Source: JAAYTY01 sp964569245 (GTDB lineage Bacteria > Fermentibacterota > Fermentibacteria > Fermentibacterales > Fermentibacteraceae). From it: a stretch of DNA of 5,589 nucleotides. Of this stretch, positions 1 through 5,556 are shown piece by piece (position 1 is the stretch's first letter; each line of letters starts with the position of its first letter). The notes under the pieces were generated by a model. It saw only the letters and a list, made by a program, of their open reading frames with translations, did not search any database and was not told the DNA's origin. The stretch spans positions 1-5,589 of the forward strand of contig CAZMTK010000042.1 of NCBI GenBank assembly GCA_964569245.1, given 5' to 3'. Position numbers and translations under genes: made by a program.

Positions 1-33
1 TCCAGCCGTGCCGTCAGGGGCTGACTGCGTGCC

Positions 34-55
34 TCCGTCAGAAGGTGAGGGGGGC
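34..55. repeat. 22-bp direct repeat, copy 1
   Basis: This 22-bp segment (core GTCAGAAGGTGAGG followed by a G-run and C) recurs without mismatch at 5535-5556 in the same orientation. This copy lies beyond the 3' end of the minus-strand lipoprotein gene, next to its terminator-like hairpin. The two copies share almost no flanking sequence, which argues against a recent large duplication and for a dispersed intergenic repeat. Here GCCTCC at 31-36 could pair with the G-run at 50-55 to make a weak hairpin. Function unknown. Confidence 0.7.
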
Positions 56-97
56 GGAAAGGGAAGCCCGCCGGATCATGCGTGGCCGGCGGGCTTC
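56..97 (-). terminator. Probable intrinsic terminator of the lipoprotein operon
   Basis: Positions 63-74 and 86-97 form a perfect 12-bp GC-rich stem (GAAGCCCGCCGG against its complement) with an 11-nt loop. Read on the minus strand, the stem begins 43 nt after the lipoprotein stop codon and is followed by CCTTTCC. The T-run is short, so the intrinsic mechanism is not certain, but position and stem strength fit the end of the minus-strand transcript. On the plus strand no T-run follows. Confidence 0.65.
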
Positions 98-140
98 AGA
101 CCCAGCGCTCGGTGCTATCTGGAGGCAGGGCCTACATGGC

Positions 141-617
141 TCAGTCCTCCTCTTCCTCCTGCTCTTCGACGGGGAGGAGATCGCCGAAGACCGCGCTGTC
201 GAAGATCTGGTTGAAGCTTACGGGAGCCCAGCAGGCAAGTGCGTTGTTCTCGAAAGTCAGGCCGAAGAAATGAAGGGGATCCCAAATCTGGGTGATATCG
301 CTGGTCTTCACGAGTCTGTTCTCGCTGGCCAGGGCACCCACTCCCAGCTCGCGCACCTGGTAGATCCATATCACGCGGTCCCTGCTGCCGTAACCGACAT
401 ACAGAGGCTTGCCGCACAGACTCATGACGGACTGAGGCGTCATTCCGTAGTAGAGCTGGGTAGTCTCGTCAACTGTGATGAAGGCGCGGTTGTAGGTGTA
501 GGTCGAAGCGCCCCTGGCTGCCGAAGTGGAAGGAGCATTCACCTGGAGTGGTGCTGTCAACTGGCCGCATCCGGCAAGGAACAGCACCGACACCATGACT
601 GCGAGCAGGATCCTCAT
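141..617 (-). CDS. BamE/SmpA-like outer-membrane lipoprotein
   Basis: This is a 158-residue lipoprotein precursor. Residues 1-16 form a short type II signal peptide with lipobox LAGC, so C17 should be lipidated. G18 and Q19 follow, with no Asp at +2, which favours outer-membrane targeting. Residues 56-90 carry the pattern Y-GMT-x-x-x-V-x-x-LCGKP, then a VIWIYQV strand, resembling the SmpA/OmlA/BamE fold (GMT..EV...LG.P followed by W-x-Y). The protein ends in an acidic tail, EEQEEEED. The ATG at 617 is chosen because AAAGGAGG sits 5 nt upstream and the signal peptide begins there; an upstream in-frame ATG at 719 would add 34 non-hydrophobic residues and bury the signal. It is the last gene of the minus-strand cluster, 106 nt after the DUF1232 gene. 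BamE proper is an assembly-complex subunit; many other lipoproteins share this fold, so the function is not assigned. Confidence 0.85.
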   Translation of the reverse strand: MRILLAVMVSVLFLAGCGQLTAPLQVNAPSTSAARGASTYTYNRAFITVDETTQLYYGMTPQSVMSLCGKPLYVGYGSRDRVIWIYQVRELGVGALASENRLVKTSDITQIWDPLHFFGLTFENNALACWAPVSFNQIFDSAVFGDLLPVEEQEEEED

Positions 618-622
618 TAGTT

Positions 623-630
623 CCTCCTTT
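623..630 (-). promoter_or_regulatory. Strong Shine-Dalgarno of the lipoprotein gene
   Basis: AAAGGAGG lies 5 nt before the ATG at 617. It fixes the start and excludes the longer reading from 719. It lies 20 nt beyond the hairpin at 650-680. Confidence 0.8.
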
Positions 631-649
631 TCTGATCCTATCGGGCACC

Positions 650-680
650 AACGGGGAGGCAGAAGATCGCGCTCCCCGTT
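650..680. repeat. Inverted repeat in the gap before the lipoprotein gene
   Basis: AACGGGGAG at 650-658 pairs perfectly with 672-680 (9 bp, 13-nt loop). It sits in the 106-nt gap between the DUF1232 stop and the lipoprotein start. No T-run follows on either strand, so a classical terminator is unlikely. A processing or mRNA-stabilising hairpin that changes the ratio of the two products is possible (inference). Confidence 0.5.
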
Positions 681-723
681 CCTCACGCATCTCGCAACCT
701 TGGCCGAAGGCTCGCCCATAATG

Positions 724-1131
724 CTACTCCGCGCGGGCCGCCTTCCACTGTCCGTAGAGCTTCAGCTCCTGCTCCACCATCTTCAGGCACAGGCCGAGCA
801 CTGCCGCATCGTCCACCAGGCTTGCAGCGGGCATCAAGTCCGGCACCAGGTCCGTGGGGTTGAGGATGTACAGGAGGGCGACAACTATGGCCCCCAGCGC
901 CCAGTAGGGGATGTGGCGGTAGCTGCCGCTCCAGTAGTCGCGCACGAGCGAGAGCATCTGCCCCACCTCGGTCAGCAGGCTGACCGGTCTGCCTGAAGAG
1001 GCTTTCTTCAGAATTCCGTCGCCATTGTCGACAACTCGCTGGATCTCGTCCAGCTCCACTCTGCGCCCTGCCTCGCGAAGCTCCTGCTCGGTCACGGGCT
1101 GTACTGGTCCATTCCGATCTTCATGAAACAC
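724..1131 (-). CDS. DUF1232 (YkvA-like) small membrane protein
   Basis: This is a 135-residue protein. Residues 1-65 are polar and probably helical. Residues 73-90 are hydrophobic (a membrane segment) and run into NPTDLVPDLMP (91-101), then LVDDAAVLGLCL (105-116). This NP-x-D-L-V-P-D ... DD pattern is the signature of the DUF1232/YkvA family, small membrane-associated proteins of unknown biochemical role found in many bacteria. The start is a GTG at 1131, 4 nt after the stop of the upstream gene. Its own SD is weak (AAGG about 15 nt upstream), so translation is probably coupled to the upstream gene. The only ATG further in lies after residue 55 and would remove much of the protein. It ends in TAG. 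It is the middle gene of the cluster. Confidence 0.85.
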   Translation of the reverse strand: MFHEDRNGPVQPVTEQELREAGRRVELDEIQRVVDNGDGILKKASSGRPVSLLTEVGQMLSLVRDYWSGSYRHIPYWALGAIVVALLYILNPTDLVPDLMPAASLVDDAAVLGLCLKMVEQELKLYGQWKAARAE

Positions 1132-1135
1132 CAGC

Positions 1136-1570
1136 TCAGGGGAGCCTTCTCTTGAAGATCAGCACCAGGCGCTGTGGCCTGATGTTATCCCTGATGCCCG
1201 TCACGTAATCCTCGTTTCCGAAGTTCGGGAAGGCCGTCTCCATCTCCAGGTAGCAGCCTGCAAGCTCCCAGCCCTGCCTTCCCATCTCGTTCAGCGACTC
1301 GAGCGAGGGGGTGATCCAGTCCGTGTAGAAGCTTTCGGGAGACTCGAGCCTGTCATAGCCGACCCCTGCAAAGGTCAGCACTTCGTACTCCCAGTCTGCG
1401 ACAGCCAGCTCTCTTGCCAGCGCGATCTCCTGCCTGATCTCGAGAGTGGAGTAGACCAGCGTGCCTGTCCCTGCCAGCATCAGGATCATCAGCACAACGG
1501 TGATCGGCGATGCAGACACCTTGAGTCTCGGCTGCTCCATGCTCCCGTGAGCCAACACCTCATCGGCCAT
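1136..1570 (-). CDS. Single-pass membrane protein with DUF4177-like C-terminus
   Basis: This is a 144-residue protein and the first gene of the minus-strand cluster. Residues 1-21 are a short polar tail, residues 22-43 a clear hydrophobic helix (IxVVLMILMLAGTGTLV), and the rest is soluble. The C-terminal region has a WEYEVLTF strand, later LNEMGRQGWELAGCYLE, and a final strand ending LVLIFKRRLP. This pattern (strand, helix with LN-x-x-G-x-x-GWEL, final strand ending K-R) resembles DUF4177-type domains; the family call is from the pattern alone. The ATG at 1570 is preferred over that at 1591 because GGGGAGG lies 8 nt before it, while the 1591 ATG has no SD and lies in an inverted-repeat arm. 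The predicted sigma-54 promoter at 1713-1728 reads into this gene with a leader of about 130 nt. Function unknown. Confidence 0.75.
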   Translation of the reverse strand: MADEVLAHGSMEQPRLKVSASPITVVLMILMLAGTGTLVYSTLEIRQEIALARELAVADWEYEVLTFAGVGYDRLESPESFYTDWITPSLESLNEMGRQGWELAGCYLEMETAFPNFGNEDYVTGIRDNIRPQRLVLIFKRRLP

Positions 1571-1578
1571 TCCGACAA

Positions 1579-1585
1579 CCTCCCC
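1579..1585 (-). promoter_or_regulatory. Shine-Dalgarno selecting the 1570 start
   Basis: GGGGAGG is placed 8 nt before the ATG at 1570. It lies inside the first codons of the longer reading from 1591, which itself has no SD. This is the main reason for the shorter start. Confidence 0.7.
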
Positions 1586-1613
1586 TGTCATCTACTGTCA
1601 CGTCTTGATGACA
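1586..1613. repeat. Inverted repeat in the leader, abutting the Shine-Dalgarno
   Basis: TGTCATC at 1586-1592 is the exact reverse complement of GATGACA at 1607-1613, with a 14-nt spacer that holds a further TGTCA. In the minus-strand mRNA this 7-bp hairpin ends directly against GGGGAGG, where it could affect ribosome access, or the DNA dyad could bind a protein. Only the symmetry is seen; the role is inferred. Confidence 0.4.
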
Positions 1614-1712
1614 CCTCTGCACCGATTCCTTCCCTGCCTCTGGTGAGGTTTGCATAACAGGAAGCCTTGATTGCAGTTCAGAGAGCATCATCACCACCGG
1701 CACTGTTTTTGC

Positions 1713-1728
1713 TGCAAGAATGATGCCA
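1713..1728 (-). promoter_or_regulatory. Sigma-54 (RpoN) -24/-12 promoter of the membrane/lipoprotein operon
   Basis: On the minus strand the sequence is TGGCATCATTCTTGCA, preceded by C. It matches the consensus YTGGCAC-N5-TTGCW with the invariant GG and GC at the correct spacing; the departure is T for C at the sixth base. Transcription should start near 1700-1703 and run into the gene starting at 1570. The gene on the other side encodes a sigma-54-dependent activator, which strengthens the call beyond the motif match. Confidence 0.75.
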
Positions 1729-1876
1729 GCTGTTTTCTACAGGGTTACGGGCTGGCGCACCACGGAGGGAGTCGTTGCCGGGCATGAGCAGGGCCGTCGA
1801 CAGACAGGCGACCAGGAAACGCATCGCCTCGAAGGGAGAAAGCTGCGGCGGGGATAGGTCACAGGCCGGAACTGCC

Positions 1877-1890
1877 ACAAGCAATCTTGT
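1877..1890. promoter_or_regulatory. Putative upstream activator site, dyad 1
   Basis: This is the perfect dyad ACAAG-CAAT-CTTGT, preceded by CC. The same CC-ACAAG-N-AA-Y-CTTGT unit recurs exactly 20 bp on, at 1897-1910. Dyad symmetry fits a dimeric Fis-type HTH, and the location about 180 bp upstream of the predicted start site at ~1702 fits an enhancer site for a sigma-54 activator. The binding protein is inferred to be the product of 1931-3439. Confidence 0.65.
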
Positions 1891-1896
1891 AACTCC

Positions 1897-1910
1897 ACAA
1901 GAAACCTTGT
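1897..1910. promoter_or_regulatory. Putative upstream activator site, dyad 2
   Basis: This is the perfect dyad ACAAG-AAAC-CTTGT, the second copy of the unit at 1877. Centre-to-centre spacing is 20 bp, close to two helical turns, so both sites face the same side of the DNA, as expected for cooperative binding of two dimers. It ends 20 nt before the ATG at 1931, so occupancy could also affect expression of the activator itself. Confidence 0.65.
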
Positions 1911-1930
1911 CTCATGCTAGCAGAAAGCGG

Positions 1931-3439
1931 ATGCTGGTGTCCTGGCTGGGTCACACAGATATCCGGGCGACCGATACGCTGGAACATACCGATGCAAGCC
2001 CCCTGGCCCTTGCCCTCGAGGGTCTGCTGGCCGACGAGGTGCTGATACTCAGCGACCTGTCGGACGAGTGCATCCAGCGCTACCGCGAATGGCTGGGCCG
2101 GCGCACATCAGCCAAAGTGCGGATGCACCCAGTGGCCATCGAATCTCCCGACGACTACGGGCAGGTGTACTCGGCAGCCGAGGGAGCCCTGCGGGCGGTT
2201 CTCGACGAGATCGCAGAGCCTGTAGATCTTGTGTTCAACCTCACCTCGGGTACGCCCGCCACCACGGCTGCCTGGGTGGTGCTGGCCCGAACCAGCTACC
2301 CGGCCGACCTGGTGGAATCCTCCCGGATCACCGGGCTTCGCCTGACCACCGTCCCTGTCGACGGCAGCGCCGTCGTCGCCCTTGGCCCGGTATGCAGTGG
2401 AAGGGACCTCCTGCTGGCACAGCTCAGCGAGGGCTCTCCACCCCTGCACCCTGAGTTCGGCGACATCATCTGCCGAAGCGAAGCCATGAAGCGTGTCATC
2501 ACGGCGGCCGCGAAGGTCGCCGTGCGTTCGGTCCCAGTGCTGATCGAGGGCGAGTCGGGCACGGGCAAGGAGCTGCTGGCGCGGGCCATCCACATGTCCA
2601 GCCCCCGGAAGGTCCGCCGCTTCGTCGCGGTGAACTGCGGCGCCATTCCTAGCGAGCTGATCGAGTCGGAGCTTTTCGGGCACGAGAAGGGGGCCTTCAC
2701 CGGGGCGCATGCGCCGCGCGAGGGCTACTTCTGCACCGCTGACGGGGGCACCCTCTTCCTCGACGAGGTGTCCGAGCTGCCGCCCCCGGCCCAGGTGAAA
2801 CTGCTGAGGGTGCTGCAGGACGGGGTGGTCTACCGCTTGGGCTCCGACAGGCCCGTTCACACAGACGTGAGAGTGATTGCCGCTACGAACAGGATGCTCA
2901 CGACGCAGATCGCCTCTGGAAAGTTCCGAAGCGACTTGTTCTACAGGCTGGCCGTGGCCGTGCTGCGCCTGCCCGCCCTTCGCGACAGGCCCGGCGACAT
3001 CGACCTGCTCATAGGGCACATTCTCGAGCAGGTGAACCGCGAGAGCGCGATAGAGCCCGGCTACAGGCCGAAGAGGCTTTCTGACGAAGCCAGGCAGCTC
3101 CTCCTCGAGTACTCGTGGCCCGGCAACGTCAGGGAGCTGATGAATACCCTGCGCAGGGCCGTAATCTGGTCCGACGACGACCTGATCGGCCCCGCCCAGG
3201 TCACCGATGCCATCATCAACGCCGAGCAGGGGGGCACGGGCCTCGTACTGAACCGCCCCCTGGGCAACGGGCTGGACATCAGGAAGCTGGTGGCCGAGGT
3301 GGTGAGGCACTACCTCGAGCGCGCCCTTCGCGAGTCGGGCGGCAACAAGACCCGCGCCGCCGAGCTGGTGGGCCTGCCCAGCTACCAGACGCTCACGAAC
3401 TGGATGAAGAAGCACGGCCTCGCCGAGAACGGCGATTGA
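1931..3439 (+). CDS. CARF-like sensor / sigma-54 AAA+ activator (RtcR-like architecture)
   Basis: This is a 502-residue bacterial enhancer-binding protein. Residues 1 to about 150 form an alpha/beta sensor starting LVSWLGHTD and containing NLTSGTPATTAAW (from 103), matching the N-x-T-G-GT-K/P loop of CARF domains. CARF domains bind cyclic oligoadenylates in type III CRISPR ancillary proteins and form the sensor of RtcR, the RNA-repair regulator. The AAA+ domain is complete: Walker A GESGTGKE (207-214), the sigma-54-contacting loop GAFTGA (254-259), Walker B TLFLDE (274-279), AATNR (317-321), FRSDLFYRL with the arginine fingers (332-340) and WPGNVREL (396-403). A Fis-type HTH ends the protein (about 459-497, GGNKTRAAELVGLPSYQTL). 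The ATG at 1931 is preferred because the sensor begins there and the dyads then stay non-coding; its SD is weak. A TTG at 1775 with GGAGG 6 nt upstream would add 52 low-complexity residues. It faces a sigma-54 promoter. The ligand is unknown; the CARF assignment is less certain than the activator core. Confidence 0.88.
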   Translation: MLVSWLGHTDIRATDTLEHTDASPLALALEGLLADEVLILSDLSDECIQRYREWLGRRTSAKVRMHPVAIESPDDYGQVYSAAEGALRAVLDEIAEPVDLVFNLTSGTPATTAAWVVLARTSYPADLVESSRITGLRLTTVPVDGSAVVALGPVCSGRDLLLAQLSEGSPPLHPEFGDIICRSEAMKRVITAAAKVAVRSVPVLIEGESGTGKELLARAIHMSSPRKVRRFVAVNCGAIPSELIESELFGHEKGAFTGAHAPREGYFCTADGGTLFLDEVSELPPPAQVKLLRVLQDGVVYRLGSDRPVHTDVRVIAATNRMLTTQIASGKFRSDLFYRLAVAVLRLPALRDRPGDIDLLIGHILEQVNRESAIEPGYRPKRLSDEARQLLLEYSWPGNVRELMNTLRRAVIWSDDDLIGPAQVTDAIINAEQGGTGLVLNRPLGNGLDIRKLVAEVVRHYLERALRESGGNKTRAAELVGLPSYQTLTNWMKKHGLAENGD

Positions 3440-3493
3440 TGAACGGAGGAAGGAACGATAGCGCAAGACTTGGTGCGGAACACGACCGGGTCC

Positions 3494-3519
3494 GACAGTC
3501 GGCAGACTGCCGATCTGTC
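3494..3519. repeat. 26-nt near-perfect palindrome upstream of the secreted protein gene
   Basis: TCGGCAG-A-CTGCCGA (3499-3513) is a perfect dyad around one central base. It is extended by GACAG (3494-3498) against CTGTC (3515-3519), with only T3514 unpaired. It lies in the 113-nt gap after the activator stop, 33 nt before the ATG at 3553. No T-run follows, so it is not a typical intrinsic terminator. An operator or an RNA hairpin in the leader of the downstream gene are both possible. Confidence 0.6.
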
Positions 3520-3540
3520 ACTGTGTCAGCGAAGAACAAC

Positions 3541-3550
3541 AAAGGAGAAG
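3541..3550 (+). promoter_or_regulatory. Shine-Dalgarno fixing the 3553 start
   Basis: AAAGGAGAAG is followed by AT and the ATG at 3553, with GGAG 5 nt before the start. It decides against the in-frame ATG at 3439 that overlaps the activator stop. Confidence 0.75.
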
Positions 3551-3552
3551 AT

Positions 3553-5400
3553 ATGATCCGCAACTGGTTCCTTTTAGGGGTCTTCCTGCTGGCCGGCATC
3601 GCCCCGGCCGCAACCGAGACGCAGAACCTCTTCTACGGCGGCCCGGGTGTCATGGGACCGGTGGAGCACTGGAATACGACCTTCTACGAGCAGTACCGGG
3701 CCGACTGGCTGACATACCTCTCAGGAGACGGCGTTGTCATAGATATGTACTATCCCAGCTGGCTGCATACGATAGACTACGACGACGCCAGGCTGTGCAA
3801 TCCGGTAGTCGCCGACATTAACGGCGACGGTCTGAACGACGTGCTGGCCATCTCCGACTCCAACCAGCCCATCTGGTTCCGCAACAACGGAGGCGGCACC
3901 TCGTGGACCCGCGTGGACATCGGAGCCGCAGGCACCGCCGAGTTCCAGGGCCTTGCAGCAGGCGACCTCGACCGCGACAATGACCTCGACGTAGTGGCTG
4001 CATATTACGGTTCCCCGCCCGCCCCGGCACTGAGGTGCTGGATCAACGCCAACGGTGCCGGGACATCCTGGACGCCCGTGCTCATCGACGACGTATATGG
4101 CAGCGTCGCCATCGCGGATGTGAACGGCGACCTCGACAACGATATCGTCGTCAGTCATTACGGCAACATCACGAGCTGGTACAACAACGTAAACGGAAGC
4201 GGCACAAGCTGGGCCGAGGTGATAGTCGAGAGCACGGGAACCAACAACTGCGTGCTCGCAGTGGGCGATTTCGACGATGACGGCGATATCGACATCGCCA
4301 ACTCCAATGTCACAGGCACGCCCATCAAGACGATGATACTGGCGAACAACAACGGATTCGGCACTTCCTGGACAGAGTACACGGTGTCCACGAGGGAATC
4401 GAACCGTCTCGTGCCCGCGGACATAGACTGCGACGGCGACCTCGACCTCTTCTCATCGTACATGGAGGGTAACGATGTAGGCTGGTTCGAGAACACGGGA
4501 TCGTATCCCTGGGCATGGCACCCCATCGCGGGCTTCCCCGTACCCGTCGGAATCTCCACGGCCGACTTCGACAACGACGGCGATCCCGATCTGGTTTCAA
4601 CCAGCAACGACACATCCGTGCCTGATCAGGAGTATCCGATCAGGTGGTGGGAGAACACTGCCGAAGGAGACACCTGGGTGGAGCACGACATCATCGAGGG
4701 CGAATACAGGTACGGTATCGCAGCCGGTGAAGTGACCGGGGCCGGCTTCCCCGAGCCGGTAGCCTGCAGCAACGAGGCCACCCGCTTCTGGAATGTGGTT
4801 TCCTACTACTACTCTGGCTGGATCACTTCCAGCATCCTGAATGTCGGGCCCATGCCTACCTGGCAGTATCTGGTGTACAACTGCAACCTTCCCTCAGGCA
4901 CAACGCTGGGGATTCAGGTTCGGGCATCTACCGACTACAACGCCATGGGTCCCTGGTCAGACACGCTGTTCACGATGTACCCAGACACCATCGATCTGCA
5001 GGGGCTGATCGACGACGGCGACAACTACTTCCAGTACAGGGCGGTGCTCAACACTTCCGACTGGCAGGTCACACCAGCACTGCACATCGTGGTTCTGGCC
5101 TGGATGCCCTCCACGGGGATTGAGGATGAGCACTACACTTGGGCGATGGACGCAGTGCTCATGGGTCCTGCCAGCAACCCCTCCTATGGATCGGCCGACA
5201 TCCGATTCCTGCTGGGCAGCCCTCATTCAGTCGAGATATCCGTGTTCGATGTGTCCGGGCGCCTCGTGCACACCGCCGAGGGCAGCTACGACACAGGTCA
5301 GCACTCGATCGTAGTAGAGGGGCTCAAGCCCGGCATGTACTTCCTCAGGATGAGGGCCGGCGGGTTCGTCTCGGAATGCGAGCCGATGCTGGTGCTCTGA
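3553..5400 (+). CDS. Secreted FG-GAP/VCBS beta-propeller protein with C-terminal FlgD/T9SS-like Ig module
   Basis: This is a 615-residue exported protein. Residues 1-19 are a Sec signal peptide (MIRNWFLLGVFLLAGIAPA), probably cleaved after an A-x-A near 19. Six calcium-loop motifs of the D-x-[DN]-x-D-G-x-x-D type start near residues 88, 138, 189, 239, 290 and 338, about 50 apart. Several are followed by a W-rich strand and a GTSW element (116, 170, 217, 270), marking propeller blades. A degenerate seventh unit begins near 393 (EVTGAGFPE). Residues about 420-517 form a beta-rich domain (GWITSS, later YFQYRAVL and HIVVLAW). After a TGIED linker, residues about 540-615 are an FlgD-Ig/T9SS type A-like module (NPSYGSADIRF, VFDVSGRLV, LKPGMYFLRM). 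Such modules serve export or surface attachment in FCB-group bacteria. ATG 3553 has a good SD. It follows the activator gene by 113 nt; cotranscription is unproven. Ligand or adhesive role unknown. Confidence 0.9.
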   Translation: MIRNWFLLGVFLLAGIAPAATETQNLFYGGPGVMGPVEHWNTTFYEQYRADWLTYLSGDGVVIDMYYPSWLHTIDYDDARLCNPVVADINGDGLNDVLAISDSNQPIWFRNNGGGTSWTRVDIGAAGTAEFQGLAAGDLDRDNDLDVVAAYYGSPPAPALRCWINANGAGTSWTPVLIDDVYGSVAIADVNGDLDNDIVVSHYGNITSWYNNVNGSGTSWAEVIVESTGTNNCVLAVGDFDDDGDIDIANSNVTGTPIKTMILANNNGFGTSWTEYTVSTRESNRLVPADIDCDGDLDLFSSYMEGNDVGWFENTGSYPWAWHPIAGFPVPVGISTADFDNDGDPDLVSTSNDTSVPDQEYPIRWWENTAEGDTWVEHDIIEGEYRYGIAAGEVTGAGFPEPVACSNEATRFWNVVSYYYSGWITSSILNVGPMPTWQYLVYNCNLPSGTTLGIQVRASTDYNAMGPWSDTLFTMYPDTIDLQGLIDDGDNYFQYRAVLNTSDWQVTPALHIVVLAWMPSTGIEDEHYTWAMDAVLMGPASNPSYGSADIRFLLGSPHSVEISVFDVSGRLVHTAEGSYDTGQHSIVVEGLKPGMYFLRMRAGGFVSECEPMLVL

Positions 5401-5417
5401 AGGGTTGGTGAAGCAGG

Positions 5418-5449
5418 AAGGCGCCCCGGGGGGCTTGCCCGGGGCCTTT
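5418..5449 (+). terminator. Intrinsic terminator after the propeller gene
   Basis: CCCCGGG (5424-5430) pairs with CCCGGGG (5438-5444) around a 7-nt loop. AAGG (5418-5421) pairs with CCTT (5445-5448) across a 2-nt bulge, giving an 11-bp stem that ends in TTT. It begins 17 nt after the stop at 5400. Because the stem has an A-rich left foot and T-rich right foot, it could act in both directions. Confidence 0.75.
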
Positions 5450-5534
5450 CCATCGCAGGACGACTGTCCGGGCCGGAGACGGCATCGCGCAGACCTGGGA
5501 AGGACACAAAGCGGTCAGAAGATGATCGAAGCCA

Positions 5535-5556
5535 TCCGTCAGAAGGTGAGGGGGGC
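5535..5556. repeat. 22-bp direct repeat, copy 2
   Basis: This is identical to 34-55 over 22 bp and in the same orientation. Here AGAAGG (5541-5546) can pair with CCTTCT (5556-5561) around a 9-nt G-rich loop. It lies beyond the terminator of the propeller gene, in sequence with no supported gene up to the window end. Confidence 0.7.

Larger units (their letters stand above)
1571..1930. other. Divergent control region between the operon and its activator gene
   Basis: These 360 nt separate the minus-strand operon from the plus-strand activator gene. They hold an inverted repeat next to an SD (1586-1613), a minus-strand -24/-12 element (1713-1728) and two 14-bp dyads 20 bp apart (1877-1910). 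The reading frame of the activator stays open back to a TTG at 1775, but those residues resemble no domain. I see no convincing sigma-70 promoter and no clear IHF consensus between the dyads and the promoter. Confidence 0.7.

Noticed and set aside
13..25. GTCAG-GGG-CTGAC mini-hairpin
   Set aside because: A 5-bp stem with a 3-nt loop and no T-run is not distinguishable from chance.
45..620. Plus-strand 191-codon ORF
   Set aside because: It runs antisense to the lipoprotein gene, which has a lipobox and a strong SD; the plus reading shows no domain pattern.
1641..1656. Plus-strand TGGTGA...TTGCA as a -24/-12 element
   Set aside because: The spacing is 2 bp too short and the -24 half is poor.
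1657..1670. ACAGG-AAGC-CTTGA as a third activator dyad
   Set aside because: It matches only 8 of 10 arm bases, is not symmetric at its ends, and would lie downstream of the predicted start site.
1678..1824. Minus-strand 48-codon ORF starting MRFLVACLSTALL with a signal-like N-terminus
   Set aside because: GAGG is only 2 nt from the ATG, the rest lacks any pattern, and the frame runs across the sigma-54 promoter. A real small peptide cannot be excluded.
2108..3466. Long minus-strand ORF (452 codons) antisense to the activator gene
   Set aside because: It is a GC-rich shadow of the AAA+ coding frame, whose motifs are all intact on the plus strand.
3439..3552. Propeller gene starting at the ATG that overlaps the activator stop (TGATG)
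   Set aside because: It would put 38 polar residues before the signal peptide; AAAGGAG and the hydrophobic start at 3553 are much better.
3440..3552. Sigma-54 promoter for the propeller gene (TGGTGC near 3470)
   Set aside because: At the correct spacing there is ACGAC instead of TTGCA; the -12 GC is missing.
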